Shown here in pieces: positions 11,255-22,739 of a stretch of 64,000 bases of DNA. The DNA is from Charina bottae (taxonomy: Eukaryota > Chordata > Lepidosauria > Squamata > Charinaidae), in assembly GCA_023362775.1 (NCBI GenBank), contig JALMGJ010000063.1, forward strand, positions 1,595,501 through 1,659,500, read 5' to 3'. A program made the position numbers and the translations under genes. Below the pieces are notes generated by a model. That model was not told the origin of the DNA. It ran no database searches and saw only the letters and a list, made by a program, of their open reading frames with translations. Position 1 is the first letter of the stretch, and each line of letters opens with the position of its first letter.

Positions 11255-11257
11255 TTT
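11152..11257. repeat. Compound microsatellite TAGC-TTGC-TTTA
   Basis: Three tetranucleotide blocks sit end to end: TAGC to about 11180, TTGC to about 11208 and TTTA to about 11257. Neighbouring blocks differ by one or two substitutions per unit. Confidence 0.95.
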
Positions 11258-11342
11258 CTATAGCCACCCATCTCAACCAAGTGACTTAACACAGAAATTG
11301 CACATGATCTGTTCCACAGTCAGCCCCTGGCTATGACTTTGC

Positions 11343-11545
11343 ATTTATTTATTTGTTTGTTTGGCCTCCTATCTCACTTACGTGACTCTGGGCAGCTAAC
11401 AATAAAATGGATAAAAACATATGTAATACAAAACATAAAAACACACAGCAGCTGGGAATCATAAAAAAAACACCATTAACACAACCAGGAGACAGGCTCC
11501 ATCTCACACCCAGGACCCCAGGCTCAGGCCCAAACTGAGCTCTTC
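11343..11545 (-). mobile_element. Probable L2 3' end fragment
   Basis: Plus-strand order is TTTA/TTTG repeat, a cacttacgtgactctgggcagctaacaat-like tail (given loosely), A-rich sequence, then a ccaggagacaggctcc segment. This parallels the 48185 copy, where the same order is coding for the L2 C-terminus. Only short matches are visible. Confidence 0.45.
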
Positions 11546-11552
11546 TAAAGGT

Positions 11553-11596
11553 AAAGGTTCCCCCCACACATTTCTGCAGTCGTGTCCTCCTTGTAA
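11553..11596 (-). mobile_element. Sauria-type SINE 3' scrap
   Basis: About 44 bp (ggtaaaggttccccccacac to gcagtcgtgtcc) match the 3' end of the Sauria-type SINEs elsewhere in this window, in reverse orientation. It sits inside an RTE fragment. Confidence 0.75.
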
Positions 11597-12235
11597 TATA
11601 GTCAATTTGATTACTGCGTACTCCATCTGTGATGTCCATGTGTATCAGCATTGTTCTGATTGTATGAAGATTGTGTTAGCAATTAAGAAATCACTGGATT
11701 GGCAGAACTTGATGTCATTCTCCTGCTTTGTTTCACTTTCCTAGCTCATACAGCCCCACTACACTTTCCTCCTAAAGATTTCCAGCTTTGGCATTCCATT
11801 ATCCAACCACAAGCAGCACATCCAGATTTCACATTCTGTTGATTTCATAATGAATTTTATCATAAAACTCATCAACTTCCTCTTCTTCTGCATCAGTGGT
11901 TGGAGCATAAGGTTGGATAATTGTCATGTTAAAGGGTTGTCCATGAAGTCTAATTGATATTATTTTGGTCATTGATTGCAGGGTAGCCCAGGACTGTTCT
12001 TGTTATATCCTTCCCAACTATAAAAGCAACACCATTTCGTCTTTGTTTTTCATGTCCTGAGTAATAAACAGTATGATGGTCTGACTGATAGTATCATTAC
12101 TAGTACTCTGAAAGATCCTTAGCTTTTCCTCAGTAGCATGTTGAGTGTCATCCAACCTGAGGGGCCCCATTTATCACTATATTGACAATAGTTTTATATT
12201 TTCTATCCATGTGGCTTTCTTGGTAACTACAGAAA
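11597..12235 (-). mobile_element. Bov-B-type RTE endonuclease remnant
   Basis: The minus strand carries endonuclease-like blocks: DHHTVYYSGHEKQRRNGVAF and GKDITRTVLGY near 12020-12075, an NINLASW-like and a TLCSNH*C-like segment, then GVRSNQIDYI near 11600-11625. The SDxxxYYSG, NGVAxIV and NQIDYI series is the Bov-B/RTE apurinic-like endonuclease. Several stops are present. It is probably the 5' portion of an RTE copy cut by the SINE scrap and L2 tail just to its left. Confidence 0.68.
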
Positions 12236-12239
12236 TGGT

Positions 12240-12449
12240 TTACCATTGCCTTCTTGTGTGCAGTGTGCCTTTGCTGTTGTCATAAAAGTGATCATCCACT
12301 TCCAGCATCTTCCTATATTGTTGCTGACCAATATAGGAGCCTGCTTGTTTTATTTGGGCATTTGGAATCACCTTCATGTCTTGGGTGTCCCAATTGGGAT
12401 TATATACTCTTGGCATACACTCGTGGCATTCTTTGCTTTTCCCTCCCAG
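12240..12449 (-). other. Minus-strand frame of 77 codons, unassigned
   Basis: An open frame (12240-12473) sits directly upstream, in minus orientation, of the RTE endonuclease remnant. It may be the N-terminal or leader part of the same element. I see no diagnostic motif. Confidence 0.3.
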
Positions 12450-13344
12450 GAACATACACACACAAACATGCAAAAAATATTGGTCATAATATTCAAATGC
12501 AACAATGGGAAGATATGTGGATTAAAGGATTAAAATTTACTTTGTGTTATAATTTGAAGGAAAATTTCTACAAGATGATGTACAGATGGTATATGAACCC
12601 ACAAAAACTAGCTAAAATGTATGGGAATGTTTCCAACTTGTGTTGGAAATGTAAAAAAAAAAGAGGGGTCATTTTACCATATGTGGTGGACATGTGAGAT
12701 TGCAAAGAAATTTTGGATTCAAATACACTCATTGATGCAAAATATTCTACAAATACGAATTCCATTTAAACCTGAACTTTTTTTATTGGGAATATTAGAA
12801 GAACAAATAGGAAAGAAATTTACTAGAATTATGCAATATATGGTTACAGCAGCAAGACTTATATATGCACAAAATTGGAAAAATCAGATTATACCTACAA
12901 TACAGGACTGGATGTTAAAAGTAATGGACATGGCAGAAAATGATAAATTGACATGTTTATTAAAAGAAAATACAAATTATTACTTTCTTAAAGAATGAAA
13001 ACCATTAACGGACTATTTGCAAAATGCAGGAGGGGCAAAGCTTATATGGGGTTTTGAAGATTAAAACATATATAAATTGATATATTAGACAGGAAATGTT
13101 TTACAATGTTATATATAGTACTAGCATGAAAGAGATTAATATTTAAATTACTAAGACCAGAGATAAATCGGAAGTTGACCAATTTCTATGTTTCATCTTT
13201 CTCTTTTTCTATTTACTTTACTTCACTTTTTCTTTTCTTTCTTTGATTTGTATTTCTATTTCTTTTTCCTTTTCAAGCTTTTATCTATGTATATTTAAAA
13301 TTCAATAAAATATATTAAAAAAAAAGAACATACACACACAAACA
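12450..13344 (+). mobile_element. 5'-truncated L1 insertion with 19-bp TSD
   Basis: The insert occupies 12469-13325, between two copies of gaacatacacacacaaaca (12450-12468 and 13326-13344). It carries the C-terminus of L1 ORF2 in two overlapping frames. Visible are the CCHC region (CVGNVKKK, then FYHMWWTCEIAKKFW), PFKPELFLLG and the block KNQIIPTIQDWMLKVMDMAE. A T/C-rich 3' UTR and an A-rich tail follow. The protein is almost the same as the end of the 28.8-kb L1, so both belong to one subfamily. A one-base shift sits just after CWKC. Exact TSD and tail show ordinary target-primed insertion. Confidence 0.94.
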
Positions 13345-13359
13345 CAACACTATGATAAG

Positions 13360-13602
13360 ATAGCACAGCAAGACTTGGGGTTAGGGTCCTTCAAGTCAGT
13401 CTTGACTCCTGGAAACTGCCTGGATAAGTCCTTATAGTTATTTTGGCAACTTTGGTTTGCCGTTGCCTTCTTCCTAGGGCTGAGAGAGAGTGACTGACCC
13501 AAAGTCATCCAGCTGGTTTTATGCCTACAGCAGGACAAGAAGTCCTGGTCTCTCAGTTTCTAACCTGGACTTTTAACCACTACACCAAGCTGGCTCTTTT
13601 CT
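13360..13602 (-). mobile_element. CORE-like SINE, type B (RTE-like tail)
   Basis: Minus-strand head (tggtgtagtggttaaaag) near 13570-13590, core with gatgactttgggtcagtc, and a tail ending in aggagtcaagactgacttga near 13395-13415. The tail resembles the 3' end of the second RTE family here. Possible short duplication tagcaca on both sides. Confidence 0.8.
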
Positions 13603-13751
13603 AGCACAACCATAATATAACCTTTAACTGGGTGAAAAGGTGCATTGTAGGGCAACAATTTTTGAACCAAGGTACCTCAAATGGGCTAACTTACAGAATG
13701 TATCCAAAATCCAGGGCCCATGGCTCCCATGGTATAGAAATTTGGCAAATT

Positions 13752-13822
13752 TTATAAAACATTTTATGACATAAAATTATCATAAAACATTTTATGACAT
13801 AATACAAAATGTCATAAAACAC
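13752..13822. repeat. Two-unit tandem repeat with inverted arms
   Basis: ataaaacattttatgacata occurs twice (about 13756 and 13784), followed by the inverted form atgtcataaaa. Local AT-rich duplication. Confidence 0.8.
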
Positions 13823-15206
13823 TTCCTGTGTTCAACTCCTGATGTTTGACTAAGCTATACAGTTCAACATTGGCTATTTTCAAGGCAGCTACATCTCTAA
13901 ATGTCTCCCAGAATTTTTAAGAACTTTTCCAGTGAAGGCAATACATTAGAAGCTCTGCCATTGTTGAAGGCCTTGAGGAATCTGGTAAGGAAATATCTCT
14001 GAAAAGATGACCCAACAGGTCACGTGTTGTCTAGTATAAATTTATATCCAATAAAGAGAAAGAAGGTTCTCCCAGTTTCATAAAGGTCTGTGAAAATAAG
14101 CATTTTAAGGGCCATTTTAAACTTGAAGAGATTAGACTCCAAATATAATCCAAGGGGCAGTTGATTCCAGACAATAGGAGGTAGATGGAGAAAAATCTCT
14201 TAAAATGTGAGGTAGCCATTTTAATACAAGAAAAAAGTAATTGACCTTGATTGCACAACCAAGCTGCGCACACAGAAACATGAATTGTAATTGGATTATT
14301 CAGGTACCTGGTGTGGAAGGTCAGTACCAGCAATATAAGCTGCTAGCTTTCTCTAAAACTCAACCAGTGTATGGATTAATGAAAAGAAGGAATGGAGCTT
14401 TACTGGGAAAATGCTAGGAGCGCACAAACTGCGCTACTCTGGATGTGAATCAGTGGGGAGAGAGCAGAATCAGGAATGTCTACCAGCAAATGACTGCAGC
14501 TGTTTTTTTTAAAAAACAAATTCATTGATGGAAAGTGGAAGGATAGTTCCTTCCTTCCTTCCTTCCTGGTAGAAATTGACAAGACTTCTATCTGTTTCCC
14601 AAGTGACAGGAAGAATAGTAAAACAGTGGTTTGTTTTCTTCCTTCCTTCTTCACCAGATGTCAAGGTCAATGGGGAAGTCATTGGCCAGGGGCTCATATA
14701 AATGGTCTATCAATGGAAACCACATATCCTCCAACATCAATCCAGAGAAATGAAATAATTGGTACTTACTTTCCTGGCAAAAGTCAGTAGGATAAAGAAG
14801 GAGAGAAATCCACCAGGGATGTGACATGGTTTGGATAGTCTGGACAGAACACCAGGCCACCATGGCCAAAGGAGGAGAAGAGATGGAAATTTGGAAAAGG
14901 ATGTTTTAAGCCAGCTTCATTTCCAGCTGGTTTACACATGGGAGTTAAGTAGCTTAAGGCTGCAATGTGGAAAAGCTCTTAGTGAGAGATGTCAGGTCCT
15001 TTCATGCCTCCCAATAATTATGATTTTGCTCATAATTAGGCTCAAATAAGCTGGGCTATTTCCTGATTTTCTGGAAGTGCTGGGCTTACTTAAGAATCCA
15101 GTTGGGGACAGAACATATTTCCACCCAGAATTGTTACAGTCAGCCATTGCTGAAGAATATTACGGCTGAAATTCTATGCATATTTGCAAAGGAATGAAAC
15201 CAACTG
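13823..15206. other. No recognised gene
   Basis: Only short frames. A small TTCC run lies near 14550-14566. The segment 13900-14330 has a repeat-like feel (possibly an old LINE in minus orientation), but no motif is firm enough to name. Confidence 0.4.
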
Positions 15207-15260
<54 letters not shown>

Positions 15261-15261
15261 G
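15207..15261. repeat. (GATA)n microsatellite
   Basis: About 13 uninterrupted GATA units. Confidence 0.97.
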
Positions 15262-16995
15262 ATTTAGTTTTCAACTGAAATGAATAAGATTGTACTGGGA
15301 TAAGATATAGTTGTATATGCTGAGTGGTTACTAAGTACATGCCTGCATGTGTGTGTATGATCAGAATTGGTTTGGGAAATATCCCCATTTGAAACTTGCC
15401 TATGAATATCTATTTAGGCTTTCAATATGGACAATAATAGAAGTGGCATGAAAGTGCATCTTTCCAAATCTGATGAGAGGAACAAGGAGGAAGCAGTGTG
15501 GTAATTGGGTAGTGGAATGACCAATCAAAGGATAGCAACATTAGGCTTCTCCTCCTAGGTTATATTCCAGGAAGTAAGAGTAAGGTATTTGGAAGGGGCT
15601 GGTGGAAACAATGGGCTGAGGGAGGCTGGGAATATCCCTGCCCCCATTATAGAGACTGGGTTAGGAATAATTTTAGGGCCATATAAGTATTGATAGGGCA
15701 TAGATAATTTGAAAGAATAAGTGAACCTGTTTTAAGATGTATAGTCAAAGTTAATTTTTTCCTATGTTAATCAAGTGTCTGCAAAATCCTATATCTTTTC
15801 ATGTTACATTATCCTTAGAAGCATAAGCCATGTCTAAATCCTCAAAGGGATTTAGTTGTGACAGCAAAACAAAAGGATAGTAAAGGAAAGACATCCAAAA
15901 CAAAGAAAGTGAGTGAGGGGGAATGCTTAACATTAACCTCAGTGTATAAGTACCCATTCTTGGTCTTCTAAACTAAATGGAGTTTAAACCAGAACTGCAG
16001 TTCCTAATTAAGTTTTAGTTGGTTTGTACCCTTGCATGTATACAGTGTCACAATGAAGGTTATTGCAAAATGTATCCAAGAATCAAGATCCTTTTAAACA
16101 TATATTGAGAAAGATTCTGATAGGAATGTCATTTAAATAGAGAAACATAGTAGAGAGCCCATATCACCACTGCTAATTATAATAAGGATGCTGCAGACAT
16201 TGCAAACTAATGTTCATTATCTGACGACGAAGATGAAATAAGGTTGTTATTCAGTGGGAAAGAATGTTTAAAAGAAAAATCATTGCAGGAAATATTGAGT
16301 TGTAAACTCAGCTTGTAAGAATTGCAAAGTGAAAAGGTCACGTGAGGCTAAATTCTTTGGCTTGAAGCCAAAAGGTGAGAGATGCTCAGTTGGAAAGGGA
16401 AGAGAAATATGTAGTCCACACCACCAATTTCCCCCAGAGATTGCTAGTTGAATTTAGTTTTACAACTGAACTGCAAACACTGTTCTTCTCACAATGGTTT
16501 CCCCAAGTGTTAAATGTACAATGAGATACAATACAGTTTGGTGCTTTGAGAGGCTGATAGGAAGGCCAGACATAGGGGGGGGGGAAGAGTTCCTACATCT
16601 GCAATAGTTGTACAGAAAAAAAGATTTTAGTGGGTATTACTAGTCATGAGAGCTGGTAGAAATTCACAGCAGAAATTCCCTGTTTTGCTCAACTAGATTG
16701 GAGGGTGGATGCATATTAAAAAATATTTAGGAATTATCCCTATGTACACTTGAATGGCAAGCTCATTTTTTGAACCACAAGGCCCTGGTTTAACCACTCC
16801 ACTAAAAGCACAACCATATAAAGTTGCCTCATTTACCTTCTAAAATGATCATCTAGACAAGACCTTAGTGCTGTGTATTGGCTGACTGTGATGGGAATTG
16901 TACTCCAACAACTGGCTGAATGAGACTAGTTCTCAGGGCTTGTAAAAGTAGAGTGTTGTTGTCCAGTAGCAGCTATAGCTTATTGATGATGTACT
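15262..16995. other. No recognised gene; weak hAT-like relic near its end
   Basis: No convincing coding or repeat structure to about 16860. At 16870-16925 a gggaattgtactccaacaac stretch resembles old vertebrate hAT/MITE palindromes with a TTGTAGTCCAAC motif. It has no partner arm or duplication. Confidence 0.4.
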
Positions 16996-17440
16996 TTGTT
17001 TAAACTGTGGGCTGTACACCTGCATTTGCTTTCAGACAACCACCCAGTTGTCTCACCAACAATACGAGGCAACAAGACAACAACACAAACATGGAAAGTA
17101 AACCTTGTAACAAATTCAGATGCCAACTCTGTCCCCACATTTACACTAAGAGCACCATTACAGGACCCAACAATGTCACCCATGTTGTTAAGGGCACCTG
17201 CACTTGCTCATCCTCTAATGTGATACTATCTGCCAACCATGCCTCTCTGGATTCTACATACTATAGGATGAACTAGCCAGACTTTGCAGAAGAGATTAAA
17301 TGAACACAGGACTCAAAACAGCAACAAGACAGTGGCCTAACATTTCAACTTGTCAGGATAGAACTTTGCTGACCTCAGGATAGTCCCCACAATACAGGGA
17401 GAGACAACTGAATTAGAATACATTGGAAACTTCTAATCCA
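16996..17440 (+). mobile_element. Penelope-like element remnant (GIY-YIG region)
   Basis: The plus strand encodes CNKFRCQLCPHIYTKSTITG followed by KGTCTCSSSNV, the cysteine-bearing segment that precedes the GIY-YIG endonuclease in Penelope-like elements. After a frame break, further pieces read as a decayed YIGET..L..R..EH and VAQHFN region (NISTCQDRTLL). No RT part is seen. It differs in sequence from the 44.2-kb Penelope copy, so two lineages are represented. Confidence 0.68.
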
Positions 17441-18370
17441 TTACGGAAGGCTTGAACAGGGACAATGGGGGTTCTTACCCATTATATTGGTTAATGATAA
17501 CCAATTGATATGGTAACAGCTAGCCCCCATTTGTGTTTGTGAGATCTACTGCTCAATCTCTGCTATTGTATAAATGCTTTAACTTCTCCCCTTTTCCCCC
17601 TTAACACTCTGTATTTAATGTTGTGTAATAGTGGATCCACTCTATGTCATAACAGAAATGAAGAACAAAAGCAGATCATATTTGAGCACTCAATATATTC
17701 TTTGGGTAGTGACACAGTTGGACTATTGTTCTTCTTCTATACACTCCAAAGTAACTCACAAAGTTACTGCCTCCAACAAACAACCCCACACCCACAGATA
17801 GATGATAGAAATAAAGAATAGTTTAAAGGAGAGCCTCTCTAATGAATACACCCTACCCCAGTTACAATAGGTGTTGTGCGCAATGCAGAATGGAAGTAGC
17901 TTGGTCTGTGCTTAATCATTTTCCCCAAGATAACTTTGTTATAAACATCCTGTTACCATTGGTATCACAGAGATAAGGGCTGGGGTGAAATCCTATCCCA
18001 TTCTGGGAACTTATAAAAGCAAAGACCAGGAATTAAGTATCACTTTCTCCTTGCAGCATACCCTGGAGGAAATAGGGTCAAAAGGGCAGGCTGCAACCTT
18101 GTAGGCACTTTATCTACAACATAAACATTACTAAAGTGCATTCTGACTAAATTAACTCACTCAGATCTGCAGTGTTTGCATTCCTGTAGTACTTAAGGCC
18201 ATCGGCTTTGCAGCTACTCAGCTCCGCCTTCTGAGTGTGAGCTGCCTCATGATTAAAAAAAAAATGAGGAGGAGGGGGAAGACAAACACCCCCCCCCCCC
18301 CAAGTTTTCTATCTTTGGAAATTTGCACAATTTGTAACTTATCTTTTTTCTGAACATGCTGGTGCTCTTG
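17441..18370. other. No recognised gene
   Basis: Possibly the 3' flank of the Penelope remnant up to about 17640, then unassigned DNA. A poly-C run lies near 18291-18302. Confidence 0.4.
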
Positions 18371-18652
18371 GTATTATCTTAATTTTTATTTATGTATTTA
18401 CTTACTTTGGGATGCCTTCAAGTCAGGTTTTTTTTTTACTCATGATGACTGCCTGGACAAGTCCCTGCAATTTTCTTGGCAAGGTTTTTCAGAAGTGGTT
18501 TGCCCTTGCCTGCTCCTAGGGCTGAGAGACAGGGACTGGCCCAAGGTCACCCAGCTGGCTTTGTGCCTAAGGCGGGACTAGAACTCATGGTCTCCCAGTT
18601 TCTGGCCTGGTGCCTTCACCACTACACCAATCTGGCTTTGTATTATCTTAAT
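18371..18652 (-). mobile_element. CORE-like SINE, type B, 13-bp TSD
   Basis: The insert (18384-18639) lies between exact copies of gtattatcttaat (18371-18383 and 18640-18652). Minus strand: tRNA-like head (tggtgtagtggtgaaggc), core with gggtgaccttgggccagtc, then a tail containing gacttgtccaggcagtc and a tgacttgaaggc-like end. It is a single-core copy and shows the normal organisation from which the duplicated copies at 9.5 and 47.7 kb derive. Confidence 0.9.
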
Positions 18653-19330
18653 AGGCAGGCAATATATTAAATGCATGGCTTTGATCAATTAAGGTGAAAA
18701 CTTTGGATGTATATGGGGAGATTAGTTATGCCTACAGTGACCATCTGTCCTTTATTATAAAGGACAGACTTTTATTTCAGAAAACTGTCCTTTAGATTTA
18801 TTTATTTTTCAAAAACTCATTTTTGTCCTTTATTTTGGTCATTTAACTTTTACTGTACAAATGGTACCACTTAATGCACAATGCAAATTGAATTGTCTCT
18901 TTAAAAACAATTTACATATACTGTCTGATTTTAGATATTTTTATTAGAACATGCCTTTTTGTAAAGTTTTCCTTGGTTTTGCTCTTGAATTTTCCTTTGT
19001 AAAGGAAAGTTACAAAAATTAAAAAAAATATCCTTATGAACCTCTTTCCGATTTGCCCCTTTTACAGGTTTGTCTTTTATTTTTTCCAAGAAGACATGGT
19101 CATCGTAGTTATGTCCCAAGGGGGAATTCCAAACTTCCCTCCCTCCAACCAATAGCTTCCCCCATTCCCAGGCGGAACAGAGCTTCATTATTGGGGTCAG
19201 GCTTTACACAGAGAGGAAAAGATTGCATCCCCTTGTGCATATCACATTCTGTACCCTAAGGAGAAGCTACACTTCTTTCAAGTTTAAGAAAACGGTATCA
19301 AGGGTTGCAGTTGTGGGGAGAAGAGGAGGA
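18653..19330. other. No recognised gene
   Basis: AT-rich, no firm motif. Confidence 0.4.
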
Positions 19331-19415
19331 GGAAGGAGTATTGGGTATGTTTGCCACCTTGAGTTATTTATAAAAATAATAAAGGCGGGATAGAAAATAA
19401 AATAAAGAAATAAAG
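19331..19415 (+). mobile_element. MIR/CORE-like SINE 3' end (type A)
   Basis: Only the 3' part is present: aggaaggagtattgggtatg, then ccaccttgagttattta and aataataaaggcggga before an A-rich tail. The same tail appears reversed at 9480 and 47730. Confidence 0.72.
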
Positions 19416-19767
19416 AAATGTGAACTACAGTCACACAACTGCACATCGCATTTGGCTGAAATACTTGACTCATGAAGAAAAGAGATGTTCAGTAAAAAGA
19501 GCAGCCAACGTGTTTTGGGTTGGCTCCAGATTATCCTTCAGCAGGATGCTCCTTTTATTATTATTATTCGTGTCAGAAGCATCACCGTTAAAAAATATAC
19601 TATAGAGCATAACATTTAAAATGTGAAATATACAAGTTAAAATATATAACAATTAGACAAATCTTGCCCCAAAACTGGCAACATTAATTGCGTTCTGTCG
19701 CGCTGTCATGAGATCCTCAAGTGTGCATTGATCAGGGAACAAAGGGCAGGTATACATATGTATACCT

Positions 19768-20913
19768 CCTCTTATATGGAGTGCCGCAGGGTTCGGTTCT
19801 CTCTCCTCTCCTATTCAACATCTACATGAAACCGCTGGGCGAGGTCATCCGACATCATGGGATGAGGTATCATCAATATGCTGATGATACTCAATTGTAT
19901 ATCTCCATCCCAGGTGAAGTAAGTGATGCAGTGACCACCCTGTCCCAGTGCCTGGGGGCTGTGAGGGCCTGGATGGGGAACAACAGGCTTCAGCTGAACC
20001 CTGGCAAGACCGAATGGCTGTGGATTGATGGCTTAGCGTCTTCTGGGAAATTATCATCTTTGGTTCTCGATGGTGTAGTACTGCCCCATTCGGAGCCGGT
20101 GCGGAACTTGGGGGTCCTTCTAGACTCACGACTCCTGCTCGAAGAGCAGGTGGCGGTCGTGGCTAGGAGGGCTTTTGCACAGCTTCGGCTGGTGCGCCAG
20201 TTACGCCCATTCCTGGATCGAGATGCCCTCCGAACAGTCACTCATGCTCTCGTCATCTCCCATGTAGACTATTGCAATGCGCTTTACATGGGGCTACCCT
20301 TGAAGACTATCCGGAAGCTACAACTGGTTCAGAGTGCAGCCACGCGAGCAGTTCTAGGTGCGCCAAGATCAGCGCATATAACACCTTTACTCCGCGAGCT
20401 GCATTGGGTGCCGGTTTGCTTCCAGGTACAATTCAAGATGTTGGTTATCACCTTTAAAGCCCTACATGGCATGGGACCATAATACCTGAGGGACCGTCTT
20501 ATCTCCATATCATTGACCCGCCCCACCCGATCATTCAGAGAGGGCCTGCTACGAACCCCATCAATAAGAGAGTGTCATCTGGTGGGGTCTAGAAGGCGGG
20601 CCTTCTCTGTGGTGGCACCAGCACTCTGGAACACCTTGCCCCCAGAGTTGAGGCAGATCCCCTCCCTCCCGACCTTTAGGAAAGAGCTGAAGACCTGGTT
20701 CTGCCGCCTGGCATGGGAAGGAGGAAATAATAGTTCCTCATGGGGGTGGTTAATTTCATAATGTCCTTCTTTTTATTAAGCTATCTGGCCATTTGGATTT
20801 TATAATTTATTTATTGTATTATTTGATTGTATTTTTATATTCTTTATTCTATTTTAATCAGTTTTATTGTAAACTGCCCAGAGTTCCCCGTTGGGGGAGA
20901 TGGGCGGTCATAT

Positions 20914-20976
<63 letters not shown>
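19768..20976 (+). pseudogene. 5'-truncated L2 LINE, RT to C-terminus, young
   Basis: One long frame from about 19770 to 20761 is broken by a single TAA at 20480-20482. It starts inside the reverse transcriptase at [17 protein letters not shown], continues through [13 protein letters not shown] (YADD, the catalytic aspartates) and [12 protein letters not shown]. Next come LGVLLDSRL and a [13 protein letters not shown] thumb-type block. The C-terminal YLRDRL, RRRAFSVVAPALWNTLPPEL and ELKTWFCRLAW blocks follow. This order is typical of L2. The 3' end (ctgcccagagttccccgttg, agatgggcgg) and a pure AAAT tail of about 58 bp (20919-20976) are intact. Endonuclease and the first RT blocks are missing, so it cannot move alone. 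Confidence 0.93.
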
Positions 20977-20977
<1 letters not shown>

Positions 20978-21494
20978 ATGTGTTGCTGTCTGCAAGTCTC
21001 CACAATCGCAAAGAGCAGAGGTCATCTAAAGCATCAAAATGCTCCGTTTAGAAAGAATATTATTTTGCCAAGTCTTCCCTGCAGTCCCAGGAGTTAGTAG
21101 GAGAAAAGTCTCTCCCTCTTTGCAGGCTGGAATTATCTGCACTTCTACACCCAGGATACAGGCTCTTAGGCATTCTTAGGATTTAGAAACTGTATGGATT
21201 TATTACAATACCACTGATATTCATGCTACTTTAAATACAAAACAGAAAGAATTGTTAGCACTGGATACCTAACTTATTTGAAATGTAGATCCTCTGAGTA
21301 GGGAAGCTGATCCTTAAAACTATGGTTTCTTCTTTATCGTGGTCTGAATATACCACATGCATGGGATCTGCATTTGCACTGCATCTTTGTTGGGAGCATT
21401 CTATAGCTGAGATGACTTTTAGCATGAAGGTAGATCACTGCAGCAGTCTCATATAAGGATCTTTCTCCAAGACTTTGAAGAGCAAAGAAGATCA
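20977..21494. other. No recognised gene
   Basis: Unique-looking sequence with no ORF of note. Confidence 0.4.
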
Positions 21495-21577
21495 TCTTTC
21501 ATTATGTGCCATCAAGTCGTTGTTGACTCTTAGAGACCACATAGATAGATTTTCTCCATTATAATCTGCCCCCAATT
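21495..21577 (-). mobile_element. RTE (second family) 3' terminus
   Basis: About 80 bp whose reverse complement contains ggagaaaatctatctatgtg, aagagtcaacaacgacttga and tggcacataatga. It matches the ends at 10620 and 45185-45240. Confidence 0.72.
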
Positions 21578-21614
21578 AGATTTATTAGATATAATTAGAT
21601 ATAATTATAATAAA

Positions 21615-21943
21615 AGGGGCATGGTGGCTCAGCGGGTAAGATGCCAGGCTTGTCAATTGGAAGATCGCAAGTTCGGAGGTTCGAATCCCTAGTCCCGCGT
21701 GACGGAGTGAGCTCCCGCACTCGCCTCAGCTCTTGCCAACCTAGCAATTTGAAAGCATGCAAATGCAAGTAGATGAATAGGTACCGTGGGTAGGTAACAG
21801 TGTTCTCCACGCGTCATGCCGGCCACATGACGGCGGAAGCGTCTTCGGACAACGCTGGCTCTTCGGCTAACAAACGGAGATGAGCACCGGCCCCTAGAGT
21901 CGGACACAACTGCAAAAATGTGCAGGGGGAACCTTTACCTTTT
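21615..21943 (+). mobile_element. Sauria-type tRNA-derived SINE, full length
   Basis: The head ggtggctcagcgggtaagat and the B-box-like ggttcgaatcc (21678-21688) mark the internal Pol III promoter. A conserved body (gcaaatgcaagtagatgaat, tcttcggacaacgctggct) follows, then a 3' end gagtcggacacaactgcaaa and the terminal acctttaccttttt. Sauria SINEs are tRNA-derived squamate SINEs believed to be mobilised by Bov-B; the gagtcgg..cgactg tail here agrees with the Bov-B at 6.6 kb. No exact TSD could be fixed in the AT-rich flanks. Confidence 0.92.
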
Positions 21944-22129
21944 TATATATAATAATTAAATATCATTTTACGTATTTTGCCTATTATCAAAGTTTGGACA
22001 ACTCCCCTTAGTGGAAATTCTCTTTCTTTGGCTGCTCTAAAATATTCAAACACCTTTACATCATTGGACTGCTGTAGGATCAAAATATAGATTTCAAAAA
22101 GTTTTTTCATTTATTTATTGGATTTTTAT

Positions 22130-22232
22130 CCCACTTTTATTTTTGGTCAGCTCAGGATAGCATGCATACATAATGCTTCCATCTCTCATTTTCCCCACAA
22201 CAACCCTGAGAGGTGGATTAGGCTAGCTCTAT
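22130..22232 (-). mobile_element. MIR/CORE-like SINE type A, degenerate 3' half
   Basis: Plus strand tttattggatttttatccca, then ctcattttccccacaacaac and cctgagaggtggatt. This is the reversed tail and cctcacagggttgttg segment of type A. Confidence 0.5.
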
Positions 22233-22346
22233 AAAACTTTATGAAATAGTCCCTCTTATTATTACATCAACTTGAAAATTGTGGCATTTTGATACTTTTT
22301 CATATGCTGTTGATGCTATTGTGTAATCTCAGAATTAATAACAGCC

Positions 22347-22480
22347 TATTATATGGAAGGGGGCGTGGTGGCTCAGCGGGTAAGACGCCAGGCTTGTCGA
22401 TCGGAACGGAGATGAGCACCGGCCCCTAGAGTCGGACACGACTGCACAAATGTGCGGGGGGAACCTTTTATTATATGGAA
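22347..22480 (+). mobile_element. Internally deleted Sauria-type SINE (110 bp) with TSD
   Basis: The insert spans 22359-22468, between exact copies of tattatatggaa (22347-22358 and 22469-22480). It has the first 35 bp or so of the head, through gacgccaggcttgtcgatcg, joined directly to acggagatgagcaccggccc and the 3' tail. About 220 bp of the middle, including the B box, is missing. The junction lies where the full element has short similar words (cggaa and acgga). Confidence 0.93.
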
Positions 22481-22739
22481 AATTTGAATGGAAGTTGGGA
22501 TTTATACTTTGGATCAATGAATAGATGAAAATGATGAATGTTTATTATTTGTCACATATTATTTGCCAAGTATGACTCAGTGGCAGTGTTTACAGTTGTG
22601 ACCATCTATTGACATTCCAATTTGGACCTGCAGCATTTTCAGTCTTAGAAGTACCTAATTTACTATAAATGATTATTAAGTCCTATGATTCAACCTCCCT
22701 GTCCCCACATCACTCATTATAAAATTCTGTTCGTGAATG

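Noticed and set aside
21615..21700. tRNA genes (A and B box-like words)
   Set aside because: They recur as heads of SINEs with common bodies and tails and lack a complete cloverleaf.
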